Positions 34,885 to 62,463 of a stretch of DNA of 64,000 nucleotides are shown here, piece by piece. Origin of the DNA: Streptomyces toyocaensis (GTDB lineage: Bacteria; Actinomycetota; Actinomycetes; Streptomycetales; Streptomycetaceae); assembly GCF_000725125.1 (NCBI RefSeq), contig NZ_JFCB01000021.1:1-64000 (forward strand), given 5' to 3'. Under the pieces are notes generated by a model. That model was not told the DNA's origin. It ran no database searches and saw only the letters and a program-made list of their open reading frames with translations. A program made the translations under genes and the position numbers. How positions within the stretch are numbered: position 1 is the stretch's first letter; each line of letters starts with the position of its first letter.

Positions 34885-37530
34885 ATGACGCTTTCCGACT
34901 CCGACGTCGCCATCATCGGCATGGCCTGCCGCTTCCCGGGCGCCGACTCCGTCGACCGCTTCTGGGACGTCCTCAGCGAAGGCCGCGAGACACTCACCCG
35001 GTACACCGACGAGGAACTCCTCGCCGCGGGCGTGCCCGCCGCGCGACTGGCCGACCCGCGCTACGTGAAGGCCGCCCAGACCATCCCCGGCACCGACCTG
35101 TTCGACTCCGAGCTGTTCCAGTTCACCCAGGACGAGGCCGAGATCCTCGACCCGCAGCACCGGGTCTTCCTGGAGTGCGCCCTGGAGGCCCTGGAGCGGT
35201 CCGGCTACGACCCCGAGCGCACCGACGCCCACATCGGCGTCTACGCCGGCGCCGGCATGAACACCTACCTGCTGCACAACCTGGGCGAGCGCTACCGGGC
35301 CGCGTCCTCCGTGGACCACTACCGGCTGATGCTCGCCAACGACAAGGACTTCCTCGCCACCCGGGTGTCGTACAAGCTCAACCTGACCGGCCCCAGCGTC
35401 AGCGTCAACACCGCCTGCTCCACCTCGCTGGTCGCCGTGCACACCGCCTGCCTCGCCCTGCTCGGCGGCGAGTGCGACATGGCCCTGGCCGGCGCGGTCC
35501 ACCTCAACCCGCCGGGACAGGGCTACCACTACCAGGAAGGCATGATCTTCTCGCCCGACGGTCACTGCCGCGCCTTCGACGCCGAGGCCCGCGGCACGGT
35601 GATCGGCAGCGGCGCCGGAGCGGTCGTCCTCAAGCGACTGAAGGAGGCCCTCGCCGACGGCGACTGGATCCACGCCGTCATCAAGGGCTCCGCCATCAAC
35701 AACGACGGCTCCGCCAAGACCGGTTACACCGCGCCCAGCATCTCCGGACAGGCCGCCGTCATCGCCGACGCCCAGGAGGTCGCCGACGTCGACGCGGAGA
35801 CCATCGGCTACGTCGAGGCGCACGGCACCGGCACTCCGCTCGGCGACCCCATCGAGGTCGCGGCGCTCACCGAGGCCTTCCGTGGCGGCACCGACCGTAC
35901 CGGGTACTGTGCGCTCGGCTCGGTGAAGACCAACATCGGTCACCTGGACACGGCCGCCGGCATGGCCGGTCTGATCAAGACCGCGCTGATGCTGGAGCAC
36001 CGCACCCTGGTGCCCAGCCTGCACTTCACCGAACCCAACCCGGACATCGACTTCGCCGCCGGTCCGTTCTTCGTCAACACCGAGAAGACCGAGTGGAAGA
36101 GCCAGGCGGGCCCGCTGCGCGCCGGCGTCAGCTCCTTCGGCATCGGCGGTACCAACGCCCATGTGATCCTTGAGGAGGGCCCGGCCCGCAATCAGGAGCC
36201 GCACGAGAACCGGCCGGAGCTGCTGGTCCTCTCCGCCCGCTCCGAGGACGCCCTCGGACAGGCCGCCGCCGCCCTGGCCCGCCACCTGCGGGCCCACCCG
36301 GGCCTCGACCCGGCCGCCGTCGCCCAGACACTGGGCCTGGGCCGCCGCGCCCACACCCACCGGCTGGCCCTGGTCGCCGGCAGCACCCGCTCCGCGGCCA
36401 TGGCGCTCGCCCTCGGCGACGAGGAGCGCATCCGCCGGGGTGTGACCGGACGCGAGCCGAGCGCCCCCGTCCTCGTCCTGACCGGCACCGGCGCCGACCC
36501 GGCCGACGCGGCCGAGCTGTACGCGTCGGTGCCCGCCTACCGGGACGCCGCAGACGCCTGCGCCGCCGCCCTCGGACGCCCCGGCGAGGCCGAGGCGCTC
36601 CTCGCCGAGGCGGGCACGGTCACCGCCTGCTGCCACGAGTACGCCCTCGCCACCGCCCTGACCGCCTGGGGCGTCGCACCGGCCGGCCTCGCCGCCTCCG
36701 GCACCGGCCTCGCCACGGCCGCCGCCCTCGCCGAGGCCCTCCCGCTCCCGGACGCCCTCTCCCTGGCCCGCGGCACCGCTCCCCACCACGTCGCTCCGCC
36801 CCGGCTGCCCGTCGTGTCGCCGCGCACCGGCCGCTGGATGACCGAGGAAGAGGGCCGGGACCCCGCCGCCTGGACCGGTCCGGCCGACGCGACGGCCACC
36901 CCGGACGCGCTGTTCGACGGCACCGGCCGGCACGCGGTCCGCCTCACCCCACCGGACGGCGCTTCCGGCGGCCTCACCCACCTGCTCACCCTCGCCGCCG
37001 ACCAGTGGGTGCTCGGCGCCGACCTCGACTTCGCGGCCGTGCACACCGGCCGGGACATCCGCCGGGTGCCCCTGCCCACCCACCGCTTCGAGCGACGGCG
37101 GCACTGGGTGGAGCCCGGCGACCACGGCGCCCGGGCCGTGGCGGCACCGGCCGGGGAGCGGCTGATCGCCCGCTTCGATCCGGCCGACCCGCAGCACAAC
37201 GTCGAACTGATCCGTGACCACCTCACCGAGGCGATCGGGAAGGTCCTCGGCGGCCGGCACCTCGCCGCCCCCGACACCAATCTCTTCGACCTCGGCCTGG
37301 ACTCCCTCGTGCTCATCGAGGTCGTCGCCGGACTGGGCGAGGAACTGGGCTTCGAGGTCCCTGCCACGTCCTTCGTCGAGTTCCCCACCATCCGGTCCTT
37401 CGTGGACAACCTTGCCGAGCTGATGGGCCTCGCCCCCGGCACGGCCCCGGGCGGCGGCGGCACCGCCCCCGCGCCGCGTACCTCCCGGCGGGCCCAGCGC
37501 GCGGCCGCCCGCCACACCGGCCAGGCCTGA
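34885..37530 (+). CDS. trans-AT PKS module, KS-(AT remnant)-ACP, first extension
   Basis: ATG start with AGGAG 11 nt upstream. KS 5-430 with Cys178 (NTACSTS), HGTGT and NIGHLD intact, so it condenses. The AT-like segment at about 525-660 has no GHSxG Ser. ACP 775-850 carries Ser807 (GLDS). There is no KR, DH or ER, so the product keeps its beta-ketone. That is what oxazole closure by the adjacent PP-loop enzyme needs: formylglycyl plus malonyl gives a ketone that the formamide oxygen can attack. The KS resembles the first KS of the three-module PKS at 15618 (both have YAG and NDKDFLATR), and both would handle starter-proximal intermediates. Confidence 0.95.
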   Translation: MTLSDSDVAIIGMACRFPGADSVDRFWDVLSEGRETLTRYTDEELLAAGVPAARLADPRYVKAAQTIPGTDLFDSELFQFTQDEAEILDPQHRVFLECALEALERSGYDPERTDAHIGVYAGAGMNTYLLHNLGERYRAASSVDHYRLMLANDKDFLATRVSYKLNLTGPSVSVNTACSTSLVAVHTACLALLGGECDMALAGAVHLNPPGQGYHYQEGMIFSPDGHCRAFDAEARGTVIGSGAGAVVLKRLKEALADGDWIHAVIKGSAINNDGSAKTGYTAPSISGQAAVIADAQEVADVDAETIGYVEAHGTGTPLGDPIEVAALTEAFRGGTDRTGYCALGSVKTNIGHLDTAAGMAGLIKTALMLEHRTLVPSLHFTEPNPDIDFAAGPFFVNTEKTEWKSQAGPLRAGVSSFGIGGTNAHVILEEGPARNQEPHENRPELLVLSARSEDALGQAAAALARHLRAHPGLDPAAVAQTLGLGRRAHTHRLALVAGSTRSAAMALALGDEERIRRGVTGREPSAPVLVLTGTGADPADAAELYASVPAYRDAADACAAALGRPGEAEALLAEAGTVTACCHEYALATALTAWGVAPAGLAASGTGLATAAALAEALPLPDALSLARGTAPHHVAPPRLPVVSPRTGRWMTEEEGRDPAAWTGPADATATPDALFDGTGRHAVRLTPPDGASGGLTHLLTLAADQWVLGADLDFAAVHTGRDIRRVPLPTHRFERRRHWVEPGDHGARAVAAPAGERLIARFDPADPQHNVELIRDHLTEAIGKVLGGRHLAAPDTNLFDLGLDSLVLIEVVAGLGEELGFEVPATSFVEFPTIRSFVDNLAELMGLAPGTAPGGGGTAPAPRTSRRAQRAAARHTGQA
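36460..36780 (+). other. Degenerate acyltransferase remnant
   Basis: Pieces of an AT scaffold remain (SVPAYRDAADACAAAL; CHEYALATALTAWGVAP), but where GHSLGE is expected the sequence reads AASGTGLATAAAL. This parallels the remnant in the three-module PKS; both follow KS domains of the same subtype. Confidence 0.65.
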
Positions 37531-37592
37531 TCCCCCCGGCGGCGACGCCCCGGCCCCGGTGGCCGGCCGAAGACCTGTGAGAGAGAGCAACT

Positions 37593-55573
<17,981 letters not shown>

Positions 55574-55577
<4 letters not shown>

Positions 55578-58500
55578 CCGCGGAAGGCGGGACGCACCCG
55601 ATGACGAAGACGCCCGCAGGGCGCCTGCCCGTGGTCTTCATGTTCTCCGGGCAGGGTTCGCAGTACTACCGCATGGGCGAGGAGCTCTTCGAGTCCGACG
55701 AGGTGTTCCGCACGGCCTTGCGGCGGTACGACGCCGTCGCCGCCGGGCTGCTGGGCGAGTCGGTCCTCGCCCGCATCTTCGACCCGGCCCGGCGCAAGAA
55801 CGACCCCTTCCTCGACACGCGGCTGACCCATCCCGCGATCGTCATGATCGAACTCGCCCTGGCCGAGACCCTGCGCGCGGCCGGCATCGAGCCGGACCTC
55901 CTGCTCGGCTCCAGCCTCGGCGAGTACGCGGCCGCGGTCGTCTCCGGCAGCATCGACGCCGAGACGTGCCTGCGGCTGCTGGTCCGGCAGGCGGAGTGCC
56001 TGCCAACCGGCCCGCGCGGCGGGCTGCTCGCGGTCATCAGCCGCCAGGACGGCCGGGACCGGATGCCCGCGCTGCCCGGCTGCGAGGTCGCCGCCCGCAA
56101 CTACCCCGGCCACGTCGTGGTCGCCGGCACCGACGCCGACCTGGACCGGGCCGAGGCGGCCCTGCGGGCGGCCGACGTGCTGCACCAGCGGGTACCGGTG
56201 GAGTACCCCTACCACTCCAGCCTGATGGACGACGTCCTCACCGAGTGCGCGGCCTTCTTCGACGGGGTGACCTTCGCCCCACCGCGCATCCCCTGGGTGT
56301 CGTGCGTGGACGGACGGCTCGTCGAGCGGCCCGGTGCCGACCACTTCCGGCAGGTCGCCCGCCGGCCCATCGAGTTCGAGCGGGCCATGACCGCGATGCG
56401 GGCCCGCGGCGACTTCCTCTACCTCGACCTGGGTCCCTCGGGCACCCTGCACAACTTCGTCCGCGGCAACCTCCCGGCGGGTGACCCTTCCCGTTCGCTG
56501 CCGCTGCTCAGCCCGTTCGGCCACGACCCACGGGTCCTGGAACAGGCCCGGTCGCTCGCGGCACCGGCCTCCACCCCCTCCAGCACTGCGATCACACACC
56601 CACGTCCGACTCCGGTGACAGCGAAGACGGCAAGGAAGGCACACGGCATGAAGGTCTACGGTTTCCCAGGTCAGGGGTCCCAGCAGCGGGGAATGGGCAA
56701 GGAGCTGTTCGCCAGGTACCCGCGGGAGACCGCGATCGCCGACCGCGTGCTCGGTTACTCGATCGAGGAACTGTGCGTCCACGACCGCGAGCGCCGCCTG
56801 GGCCGTACCGAGTACACGCAGCCGGCGCTCTACGTCGTCGGCGCCCTGACCTACCTCGACCGGCTCGCCGAGGACCCCGAGCTGGCCGACTACCTGATCG
56901 GCCACAGCCTCGGCGAGTACGCCGCCCTGTTCGCCGCCGGCGTCTTCGACTTCGAGACCGGGCTGCGCCTGGTCCAGCGGCGCGGCGCCCTGATGGCGGA
57001 GGCCGGCGGCGGCGGGATGGCCGCGGTGGTCGGCTGCGACGAGGCGGCCGTGCTGCGGGTGCTCGCCGACGCCGGCCTCGACGAACTCGACGTGGCCAAC
57101 CACAACGCCCCCGACCAGTTCGTGCTGTCCGGTCCGGACGAGCGCGTGGACGCCGCCCGCGCCGCCTTCGAGTCGGCCGGTGTCCGCGCTGTCCGGCTCA
57201 ACGTCAGCGCGCCCTTCCACTCCCGCTACATGCGGGAGACCGCCGCGGAGTTCGGCCGCTTCCTGGACGGCTTCACCCTGCGGGACCCGGCCGTCCCGGT
57301 GCTGGCCAACGTGGACGCGCAGCCGTACGCCCCCGGCACCGTCAAGGCGACCCTGACCGCACAGATCGTCTCCCCGGTCCGCTGGACCGACACGGTGCGG
57401 CGGCTGATGGGCCACGGCGACTTCGAGTTCGTGGAGCTGGGCCCGGGCCGGGTCCTGACCAATCTGGTCGCCAGGATCAGGAAGAACGCGGAACCGCTGC
57501 CCGCGCCCGGAGCGGAGGAACGACTCGAGGAGCCGCTGCCCGCCGGCCAGTCGGCGTCCGCGGGAGGATCCGCGGCCGTTGCCGTCCCGACGGCGGACAC
57601 CCTCGGCGCCGCCACCTTCCGGGAGCGGTACGGTCTGCGGCGCGCGTACCTGCTGGGTGCCCTGTACGGCGGCATCTCGGGCCGCGAGATGCTGGGCGCG
57701 GCGGCGAAGGCCGGGCTGCTCGGCTTCCTGGGAACCGGCGGCCTGCCCCTCGACGAGGTGGACGGCCTGCTGCGCGACCTGGCCGGCGAACTGGGCCTGG
57801 GCGGCTCCTTCGGCGTCAACCTGATGTACCGGCACGGCGCCCCAGAGGAGGAGTCCGCCCTCGTGGACCTGCTTCTGCGGCACGGCATCGACCTGGTCGA
57901 GGCGTCCGGCTTCCCGCTGATGACCCCGGCGCTGGTCCGGTTCCGTCTCAAGGGCGGCCGGATCATCGCCAAGGTGTCCCGCACGGACGTGGCCGCCGAG
58001 TTCCTGGCCCCGCCGCCGGAGCGGCTGGTCGCCCGGCTGCTGGAGGCGGGCGAGGTCACCGCGGAGGAGGCCCGCGCGGCGGCCGGCCGGCCGATGGCGG
58101 ACGACCTGTGTGTGGAGGCCGACGGCGGCTGGCTGACCAGCACGGCCGACCTGCTCACCCTGCTGCCCGCCGTCCTGCGGCTGCGCGACACGACCACCAT
58201 GGGCGGCCACCGGGTGCACGTGGGGTGCGCGGGGGGCATCGGCACGCCCGAGGCCGCCGGGGCCGCCTTCCTGCTCGGCGCCGACTTCGTCCTGACCGGC
58301 TCGGTCAACCAGTGCTCCGTGGAGGCGGCCACCAGCGCGGAGGTGAAGGACATCCTCCAGGAGGCCCGCGAGTACGACGTGGACACCGCGCCCTGGGGCG
58401 AGTTGTTCGACCTCGGCGTCCAGGCCCGCTACCTCAAGCGGGGGCTGTTCTTCCCGTCCCGGGCGTCCCGGCTGCACGAGCTGTGGCGCCGGCACGGCTC

Positions 58501-58840
58501 GCTCGCCGAGCTGGACGACGAGACCAGGAGGCAGGTCCTCGACCGCTACCTGGGCGGCGAGGCACCCGCACCCGCCGCGCCCGGCACCGACCCCAAGCAG
58601 CACCTGGCGGCCGTGTTCCGCGGCTACTTCGCGCGTGGCTCACGCCTCGCGGTACGAGGGAACCCGGACGCCCGGGTGGACTACCTGGTGCACTGCGGAC
58701 CGGCCATGGGTGCCTTCAACCAGGTGGTCGTGGACACCGGCCTGAGCTCCTGGCGTGCCCGCACCGTGGAGGCGATCGCCGACACCCTGATGGTCGGCGC
58801 CGCCGCCCACCTCACCTCACGCCTGCGCGCGTTCGGCTGA
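55574..58840 (+). CDS. trans-acting AT-AT-enoylreductase protein
   Basis: ATG 55574 overlaps the upstream stop (ATGA); an in-frame ATG at 55601 with GGAAGG upstream is a second candidate. AT1 (18-320) has GSSLGE at 112-117, with the usual His before the nucleophile replaced by Ser. AT2 (359-640) has GHSLGE (Ser445) and APFHSRYM, as in malonyl-specific trans-ATs. Residues about 675-1085 are a PfaD-type FMN enoylreductase (HVGCAGGIGTPEAAGAAF, SVNQCSVEA). This is the only full AT in the window, so AT2 should charge all AT-less modules with malonate. AT1 could be a second loader or an acyl hydrolase that clears stalled chains. The AT-AT-oxidoreductase order is that of OzmM of oxazolomycin. No visible module needs full reduction, so the ER role is unclear. 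Confidence 0.94.
56632..56650 (+). promoter_or_regulatory. Internal ribosome binding site and ATG in front of AT2
   Basis: AAGGAAGG at 56632-56639 lies 8 nt before an in-frame ATG at 56648. The sequence from there (MKVYGFPGQGSQ) looks like the start of a free-standing trans-AT. Translation from here would give a 730-residue AT2-ER protein in addition to the full-length product. Confidence 0.6.
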
Positions 58841-58885
58841 GCGGCGGGCCGTACGCCGGCCCCCTCCGGCCCGCCGGTGGCCCAC

Positions 58886-58930
58886 CCGCCCCGCTCGCGC
58901 GACCCGGCCCGGGGCGCGCGAGCGGGGCGG
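58886..58930 (+). terminator. Strong GC-rich hairpin terminator
   Basis: A perfect 16-bp inverted repeat (58886-58901 with 58915-58930) around a 13-nt loop, 45 bp after the AT-AT-ER stop codon. There is no T-run, as is common in Streptomyces. It can serve both strands and separates the biosynthetic unit from the convergent hydrolase genes. Confidence 0.8.
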
Positions 58931-59387
58931 CCGCCTGCGCGGCACCTACGGCCGCACGGGCCGCGCCCTCGCACGGAGCCGGCGTTCCCCGCCCTCGCGG
59001 ACGACCATGGCCGCGTCCCGGGCGAGGTCCGTCAGGAACACGCTCGCGATTCCGTCCAGGTCGCGGACCATGGCCGGGACGGCCGTCGTCCCCGTACTCC
59101 GCAGCCAGTCCGCCTCGGGAGCGCCCCTGCGTCGTGGGGTGGGGGCGGCGGTTCGGCACGGCGGCAGGAGCCTCCGCCCTCCGTCAGGTCACGTTGGTGC
59201 CGAGTTCGGCGAGCACGCCTGGGACGAGGTCAACCTCCAGGGTGCGGTGCACACCGTGCCGGGGGGCAGGGCTCGTCGGTCAACATCGCCCGCTCCCAGC
59301 CTGTCGAGCTCTTGCGCCCGTCGCCCTGGCCGTCGTCCCGGCACGGGCGGTGGGTCAGCCGGGACCGATGGCCGGGTCTGTTGCAGG
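58931..59387. other. Intergenic region between convergent gene blocks
   Basis: About 460 bp between the terminator and the amidohydrolase stop codon. It contains no complete gene I can support. Two short minus-strand stretches with protein-like composition and GC-rich third positions are listed separately as possible gene debris. Confidence 0.5.
58946..59260 (-). pseudogene. Possible decayed gene fragments
   Basis: On the minus strand one frame ends in VDLVPGVLAELGTNVT and a stop at 59184-59186. A second frame continues below it (EADWLRSTGTTAVPAMVRDL and onward) to a stop at 58946-58948, with GC-rich third positions throughout. Neither stretch has a convincing start or a known family. They look like the 3' ends of one or two disrupted genes at the cluster border. 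Confidence 0.3.
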
Positions 59388-61097
59388 TCAGCGGGAGACG
59401 CCGTTTCGGTCGAACACGATGTGCCCGTCGAAGACGGTGAGGTCGATGGGCAGGTCGGGGATGTCGTGCGGGTCGGTGGCGCGCAGGTCGCCGCCGAGGA
59501 CGCACAGGTCGGCGACCTTGCCCGGTTCGATGGTGCCCTTCCACGCCTCGGCGAAGTCCTGCCGGGCGGGGTTGGCCGTGTAGGCGCGCAGCGCCGTCTC
59601 CAGCGGGACGCGCTGGTCAGGTCCGCTCACCCGGCCGGTGGCCTTGGACTCGCGCAGCATCATGGCGGCGATGCCCTGACGCCAGTTGGGTGCGGTGATC
59701 GGGGCGTCGGAGCCGACGCAGACCGCGATGCCCGCCTCGGCCGCGGAACGCACCGGCCACTGGTAGTCCGACCGTTCGCTGCCGACCACCGTGTCCATCA
59801 GGTCCGCGATGGTCCACTTGATGGCCGGGTTCATGTTGATGCCGTATCCGTGCGCGGCGAGCTTCGCGAGGCTCTGCGCGGAGGCGAAGTCGCCGTGGAT
59901 GACGTAGTGGCGGGCGTCCGGACGCGGGTGCGCCCGGTCTGCGGCGACGAAGGCGTCGACCACGGCATCGATCGCCCGGTCGCCGGTGACGTGCACGCCC
60001 AGCTGGTGACCGGCCCTGTGGGCCACTCGTATCATCTCGGTGAGTTCGGCCTGCTTCAGACCGGCGTCGGCGCCGTGTACGCAGAGCGCTCCGTGACCAC
60101 CGCCCGGGTACGGGTCGTGCATCCAGGCGGTCTCGTTCGGAGGTACACCGTCGGCGAACACCTTGACACCGATGACGGCCAGTCTCCCTGAATCCACGTC
60201 GTCCGGTACAGCGAGTCCCTCCAGGCCGGCGGTCAGATCGGCCGCCGAGCCGCCCATCGGAGCGGGCAGCAACAGCACACGCACCCGCGACGCCAGTTGA
60301 TCCGCGCGGGCCAGCTCGATGTAGGCGTGGAGCGTTCCGGTGTCGAGGCCCCCGCCGAGGATCTCGGCACCACCCGGGCCGAGTCCCGGCTCCGTGTAGC
60401 TGGTGATGCCTTCGGCGTGCAGGGCCGCCACGGCCGTCCGGATCGCCTCCATCCGCTGGACCACGGTCGCGGGCGGGACGAGTCCTTGAACGAGTGCCTG
60501 TGCCGTCTCCTTCAGTATGCCGGTGGGTTCGCCGGAGGCGTCGGTCTCGATCACTCCGCCCGCCGGGGACCCGGTGCCGCGCGTGATTCCGGCGAGCTCG
60601 AGTGCCCTGGAGTTCGCCCACACCATGTGGCCGGAGAAGTCGGTCAGGCAGACCGGGTGATCGGGGGCGGCGGTGTCCAGGTCGCTCCGGTGCGGACGCC
60701 GGGCCGGATCGGCCAGGCATTCCGCCAGGTAGCCGACGTCCCAGCCGAGACCGGTGATCCACTCCCCGCGGGGTGTCCCGGCCGCGGTCCGTCGTACCGC
60801 TTCGGCGATGTCGGCGACGGACCGCACGGCCGGGTGACTGATGTCCAGCGCGAACGGCGGTCTGGTCAGGGCCCATGCAGCGGCGTGCAGGTGGGAATCG
60901 TTGATCCCGGGCAGCACGGTCCGGCCGGCCAGGTCGATCACCTGTGTGTCCGGTCCGGCAAGTGCCGTGATCTCCGCGTCGCTGCCCACGGCGATGATCC
61001 GGCCGGCCCGCACGGCGACCGCCCGGGCGACGGTGAACGCGTCGTCGACGGTCAGTACGTCGCCGCCGGTCAGGATGAGGTCCGCTGTCTCCGGCAT
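59388..61097 (-). CDS. Metal-dependent amidohydrolase, YtcJ-like
   Basis: ATG at 61097 (MPETADLIL) with AAGGGG about 7 nt upstream gives 569 residues; the open frame extends further upstream but without coding character. The protein has the amidohydrolase 3 plan: short beta-sandwich start (ADLILTGGDVLTVDD), metal-binding HxH (His69, His71 in DSHLH), KVFADG with the bridging Lys, His in LGVHVTGDRAID, and the catalytic Asp in GSDAPI. No signal peptide is seen, so it should be cytoplasmic. Family members hydrolyse amides, imides or esters and the substrate cannot be read from sequence. It is last of the minus-strand hydrolase block, 343 bp after the esterase, and convergent with the PKS genes. 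A link to the polyketide is not evident. Confidence 0.9.
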   Translation of the reverse strand: MPETADLILTGGDVLTVDDAFTVARAVAVRAGRIIAVGSDAEITALAGPDTQVIDLAGRTVLPGINDSHLHAAAWALTRPPFALDISHPAVRSVADIAEAVRRTAAGTPRGEWITGLGWDVGYLAECLADPARRPHRSDLDTAAPDHPVCLTDFSGHMVWANSRALELAGITRGTGSPAGGVIETDASGEPTGILKETAQALVQGLVPPATVVQRMEAIRTAVAALHAEGITSYTEPGLGPGGAEILGGGLDTGTLHAYIELARADQLASRVRVLLLPAPMGGSAADLTAGLEGLAVPDDVDSGRLAVIGVKVFADGVPPNETAWMHDPYPGGGHGALCVHGADAGLKQAELTEMIRVAHRAGHQLGVHVTGDRAIDAVVDAFVAADRAHPRPDARHYVIHGDFASAQSLAKLAAHGYGINMNPAIKWTIADLMDTVVGSERSDYQWPVRSAAEAGIAVCVGSDAPITAPNWRQGIAAMMLRESKATGRVSGPDQRVPLETALRAYTANPARQDFAEAWKGTIEPGKVADLCVLGGDLRATDPHDIPDLPIDLTVFDGHIVFDRNGVSR

Positions 61098-61440
61098 GGT
61101 TGCCCCTTCTGGCTGGTGAACGGTGGAAACTGGATGGGAGGGAGGGAGTGCTCGGCATGGGTGAGCCGGAGGGGCACGGCCGTGGCTTGCGGGACCGTGT
61201 CCGGCCACACGCCCTCCGATCGCCGTGATGGGTGGTCGCTGGACGTGGCCGGGGAGGGCGGACGCCTCGTGGTGGTCCGGGCGCTTCCCGCTCGGGGACG
61301 AACGGCGTATTCATGCGGCCGGTGCGACGACGGGTTCCGTGTCGCGGTGCGGCGCCGAGCCGGACACCGGACGAAGGGCCGCGTCTGTCGGGACGCCGGC
61401 GCTGCCACCCGCCACGCATGGCAGTGTCGGCGGTGTGCGG
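61098..61440. other. Intergenic region upstream of the amidohydrolase
   Basis: A 343-bp gap, long enough for a separate promoter of the amidohydrolase gene. I see no recognisable operator, repeat or -10/-35 pair, and no coding stretch I trust. Confidence 0.4.
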
Positions 61441-62418
61441 TCAGAGACCGAGGACGCGGCGGAGCCAGGACAGGCGGGCCGACAGAGCGGCCCGTGTCAC
61501 CTCGTGATCCGGGGCGAAGACGTCGAAGCCGTGGAAGGCCCCTTGCCAGATGTGCAGTTCGGCCTGCCCTCCCGCCGCCCAGATACGGGACGCGTAGTCC
61601 ACGTCCTCGTCGCGGAACAGCTCGGCACTGCCCGCCTCGACGAACGCGGGCGGAAGGCCCGACAGATCACTCGCCCGCGCGGGGGCGGCGTAGGCGGACA
61701 CGTCGGCCGTGGGGTCGCCCGCCTTCTCACCGAGCAACGCCTGCCACGCGAGGAGGTTCATCGCCCGCTGCCAGGTGCCGCTGCCGTCGTACTGATGGCT
61801 GGAGACCGTGGTGTTGCCGTCGTCGAGCATCGGGCAGAGCAGCAGTTGCCCGGCCAGGAACGGTGCCCCGCGGTCACGTGCCATCAGGGCGACCCCCGCC
61901 GAGAGACCGCCCCCGGCGCTGCCGCCCATGACGACGATGCGGCGGGGATCGACGCCGAGTTCGGCGGCGTTGCCCGACATCCACCGCACTCCGGCGTAGC
62001 AGTCCTCCACCGGTGCGGGGTCGGGGTTCTCGGGGGCGAGGCGGTACTCGACGTTGACGGCGACGACACCGAGTTCTTCGACGAGATCGGCGAGGCGAGG
62101 CGTGTCCTGGTGGCGGTGACCGCTGATCATGCCGCCGCCGTGAATGTTGTAGAGCCCCGGAACCGGAGCTTTCCGACGCCGTGGGCGCAGCACGGTGATG
62201 TCGAGGTCCGGGGCGCCGGCGGGGCCGGGAACAGTACGTTCCTCGACGTCGATCGCACGGTCGCCGACGACGTCGGCGACCGTGGGCAGGGGGATGAACG
62301 CCGCGGAATCGCGTATCACCCCGATGGACTCGGGGGAGGGCTCGGACTGCTCACCACGGGGCATGGCGTCGAGCACCGCGCTCAGTGCCGGATCGAAGGG
62401 GACGGGGGTGACGCGCAT
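61441..62418 (-). CDS. Alpha/beta hydrolase, hormone-sensitive-lipase-type esterase
   Basis: ATG at 62418 with GGGAGAA upstream, 325 residues. The HGGG oxyanion motif (His93-Gly96), VEYRLAPE, and the nucleophile motif GGSAGG (Ser167) are those of the HSL/esterase group. The acid is probably in RDEDVDYA and the base His in GAFHGFD. Such enzymes cleave small esters or lactones in the cytoplasm. It lies 45 bp downstream of the phosphotriesterase-like gene, probably in one transcript with it, so a shared catabolic or detoxifying role on ester or lactone substrates is plausible. Confidence 0.9.
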   Translation of the reverse strand: MRVTPVPFDPALSAVLDAMPRGEQSEPSPESIGVIRDSAAFIPLPTVADVVGDRAIDVEERTVPGPAGAPDLDITVLRPRRRKAPVPGLYNIHGGGMISGHRHQDTPRLADLVEELGVVAVNVEYRLAPENPDPAPVEDCYAGVRWMSGNAAELGVDPRRIVVMGGSAGGGLSAGVALMARDRGAPFLAGQLLLCPMLDDGNTTVSSHQYDGSGTWQRAMNLLAWQALLGEKAGDPTADVSAYAAPARASDLSGLPPAFVEAGSAELFRDEDVDYASRIWAAGGQAELHIWQGAFHGFDVFAPDHEVTRAALSARLSWLRRVLGL

Positions 62419-62463
62419 GGTTCTCCCTCACGGGGGATCGGACGAGTGCGGACGGGCCGGTGA

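Noticed and set aside
37531..37592. GC-rich palindromic stretch between KS-ACP and the large PKS
   Set aside because: Short GGCC/CCGG symmetry is expected at this base composition; no clear terminator or operator.
59007..60191. Plus-strand open frame starting in the intergenic region
   Set aside because: It runs antisense into the amidohydrolase and shows no family signature.
61097..61208. Upstream extension of the amidohydrolase to 61208
   Set aside because: Extra residues are Pro/His-rich without family similarity; the ATG at 61097 has a good ribosome site and starts exactly at the typical first strand.
60297..61931. Plus-strand open frame of about 540 codons over the amidohydrolase
   Set aside because: Antisense to a well-supported amidohydrolase with intact metal motifs; no domain of its own.
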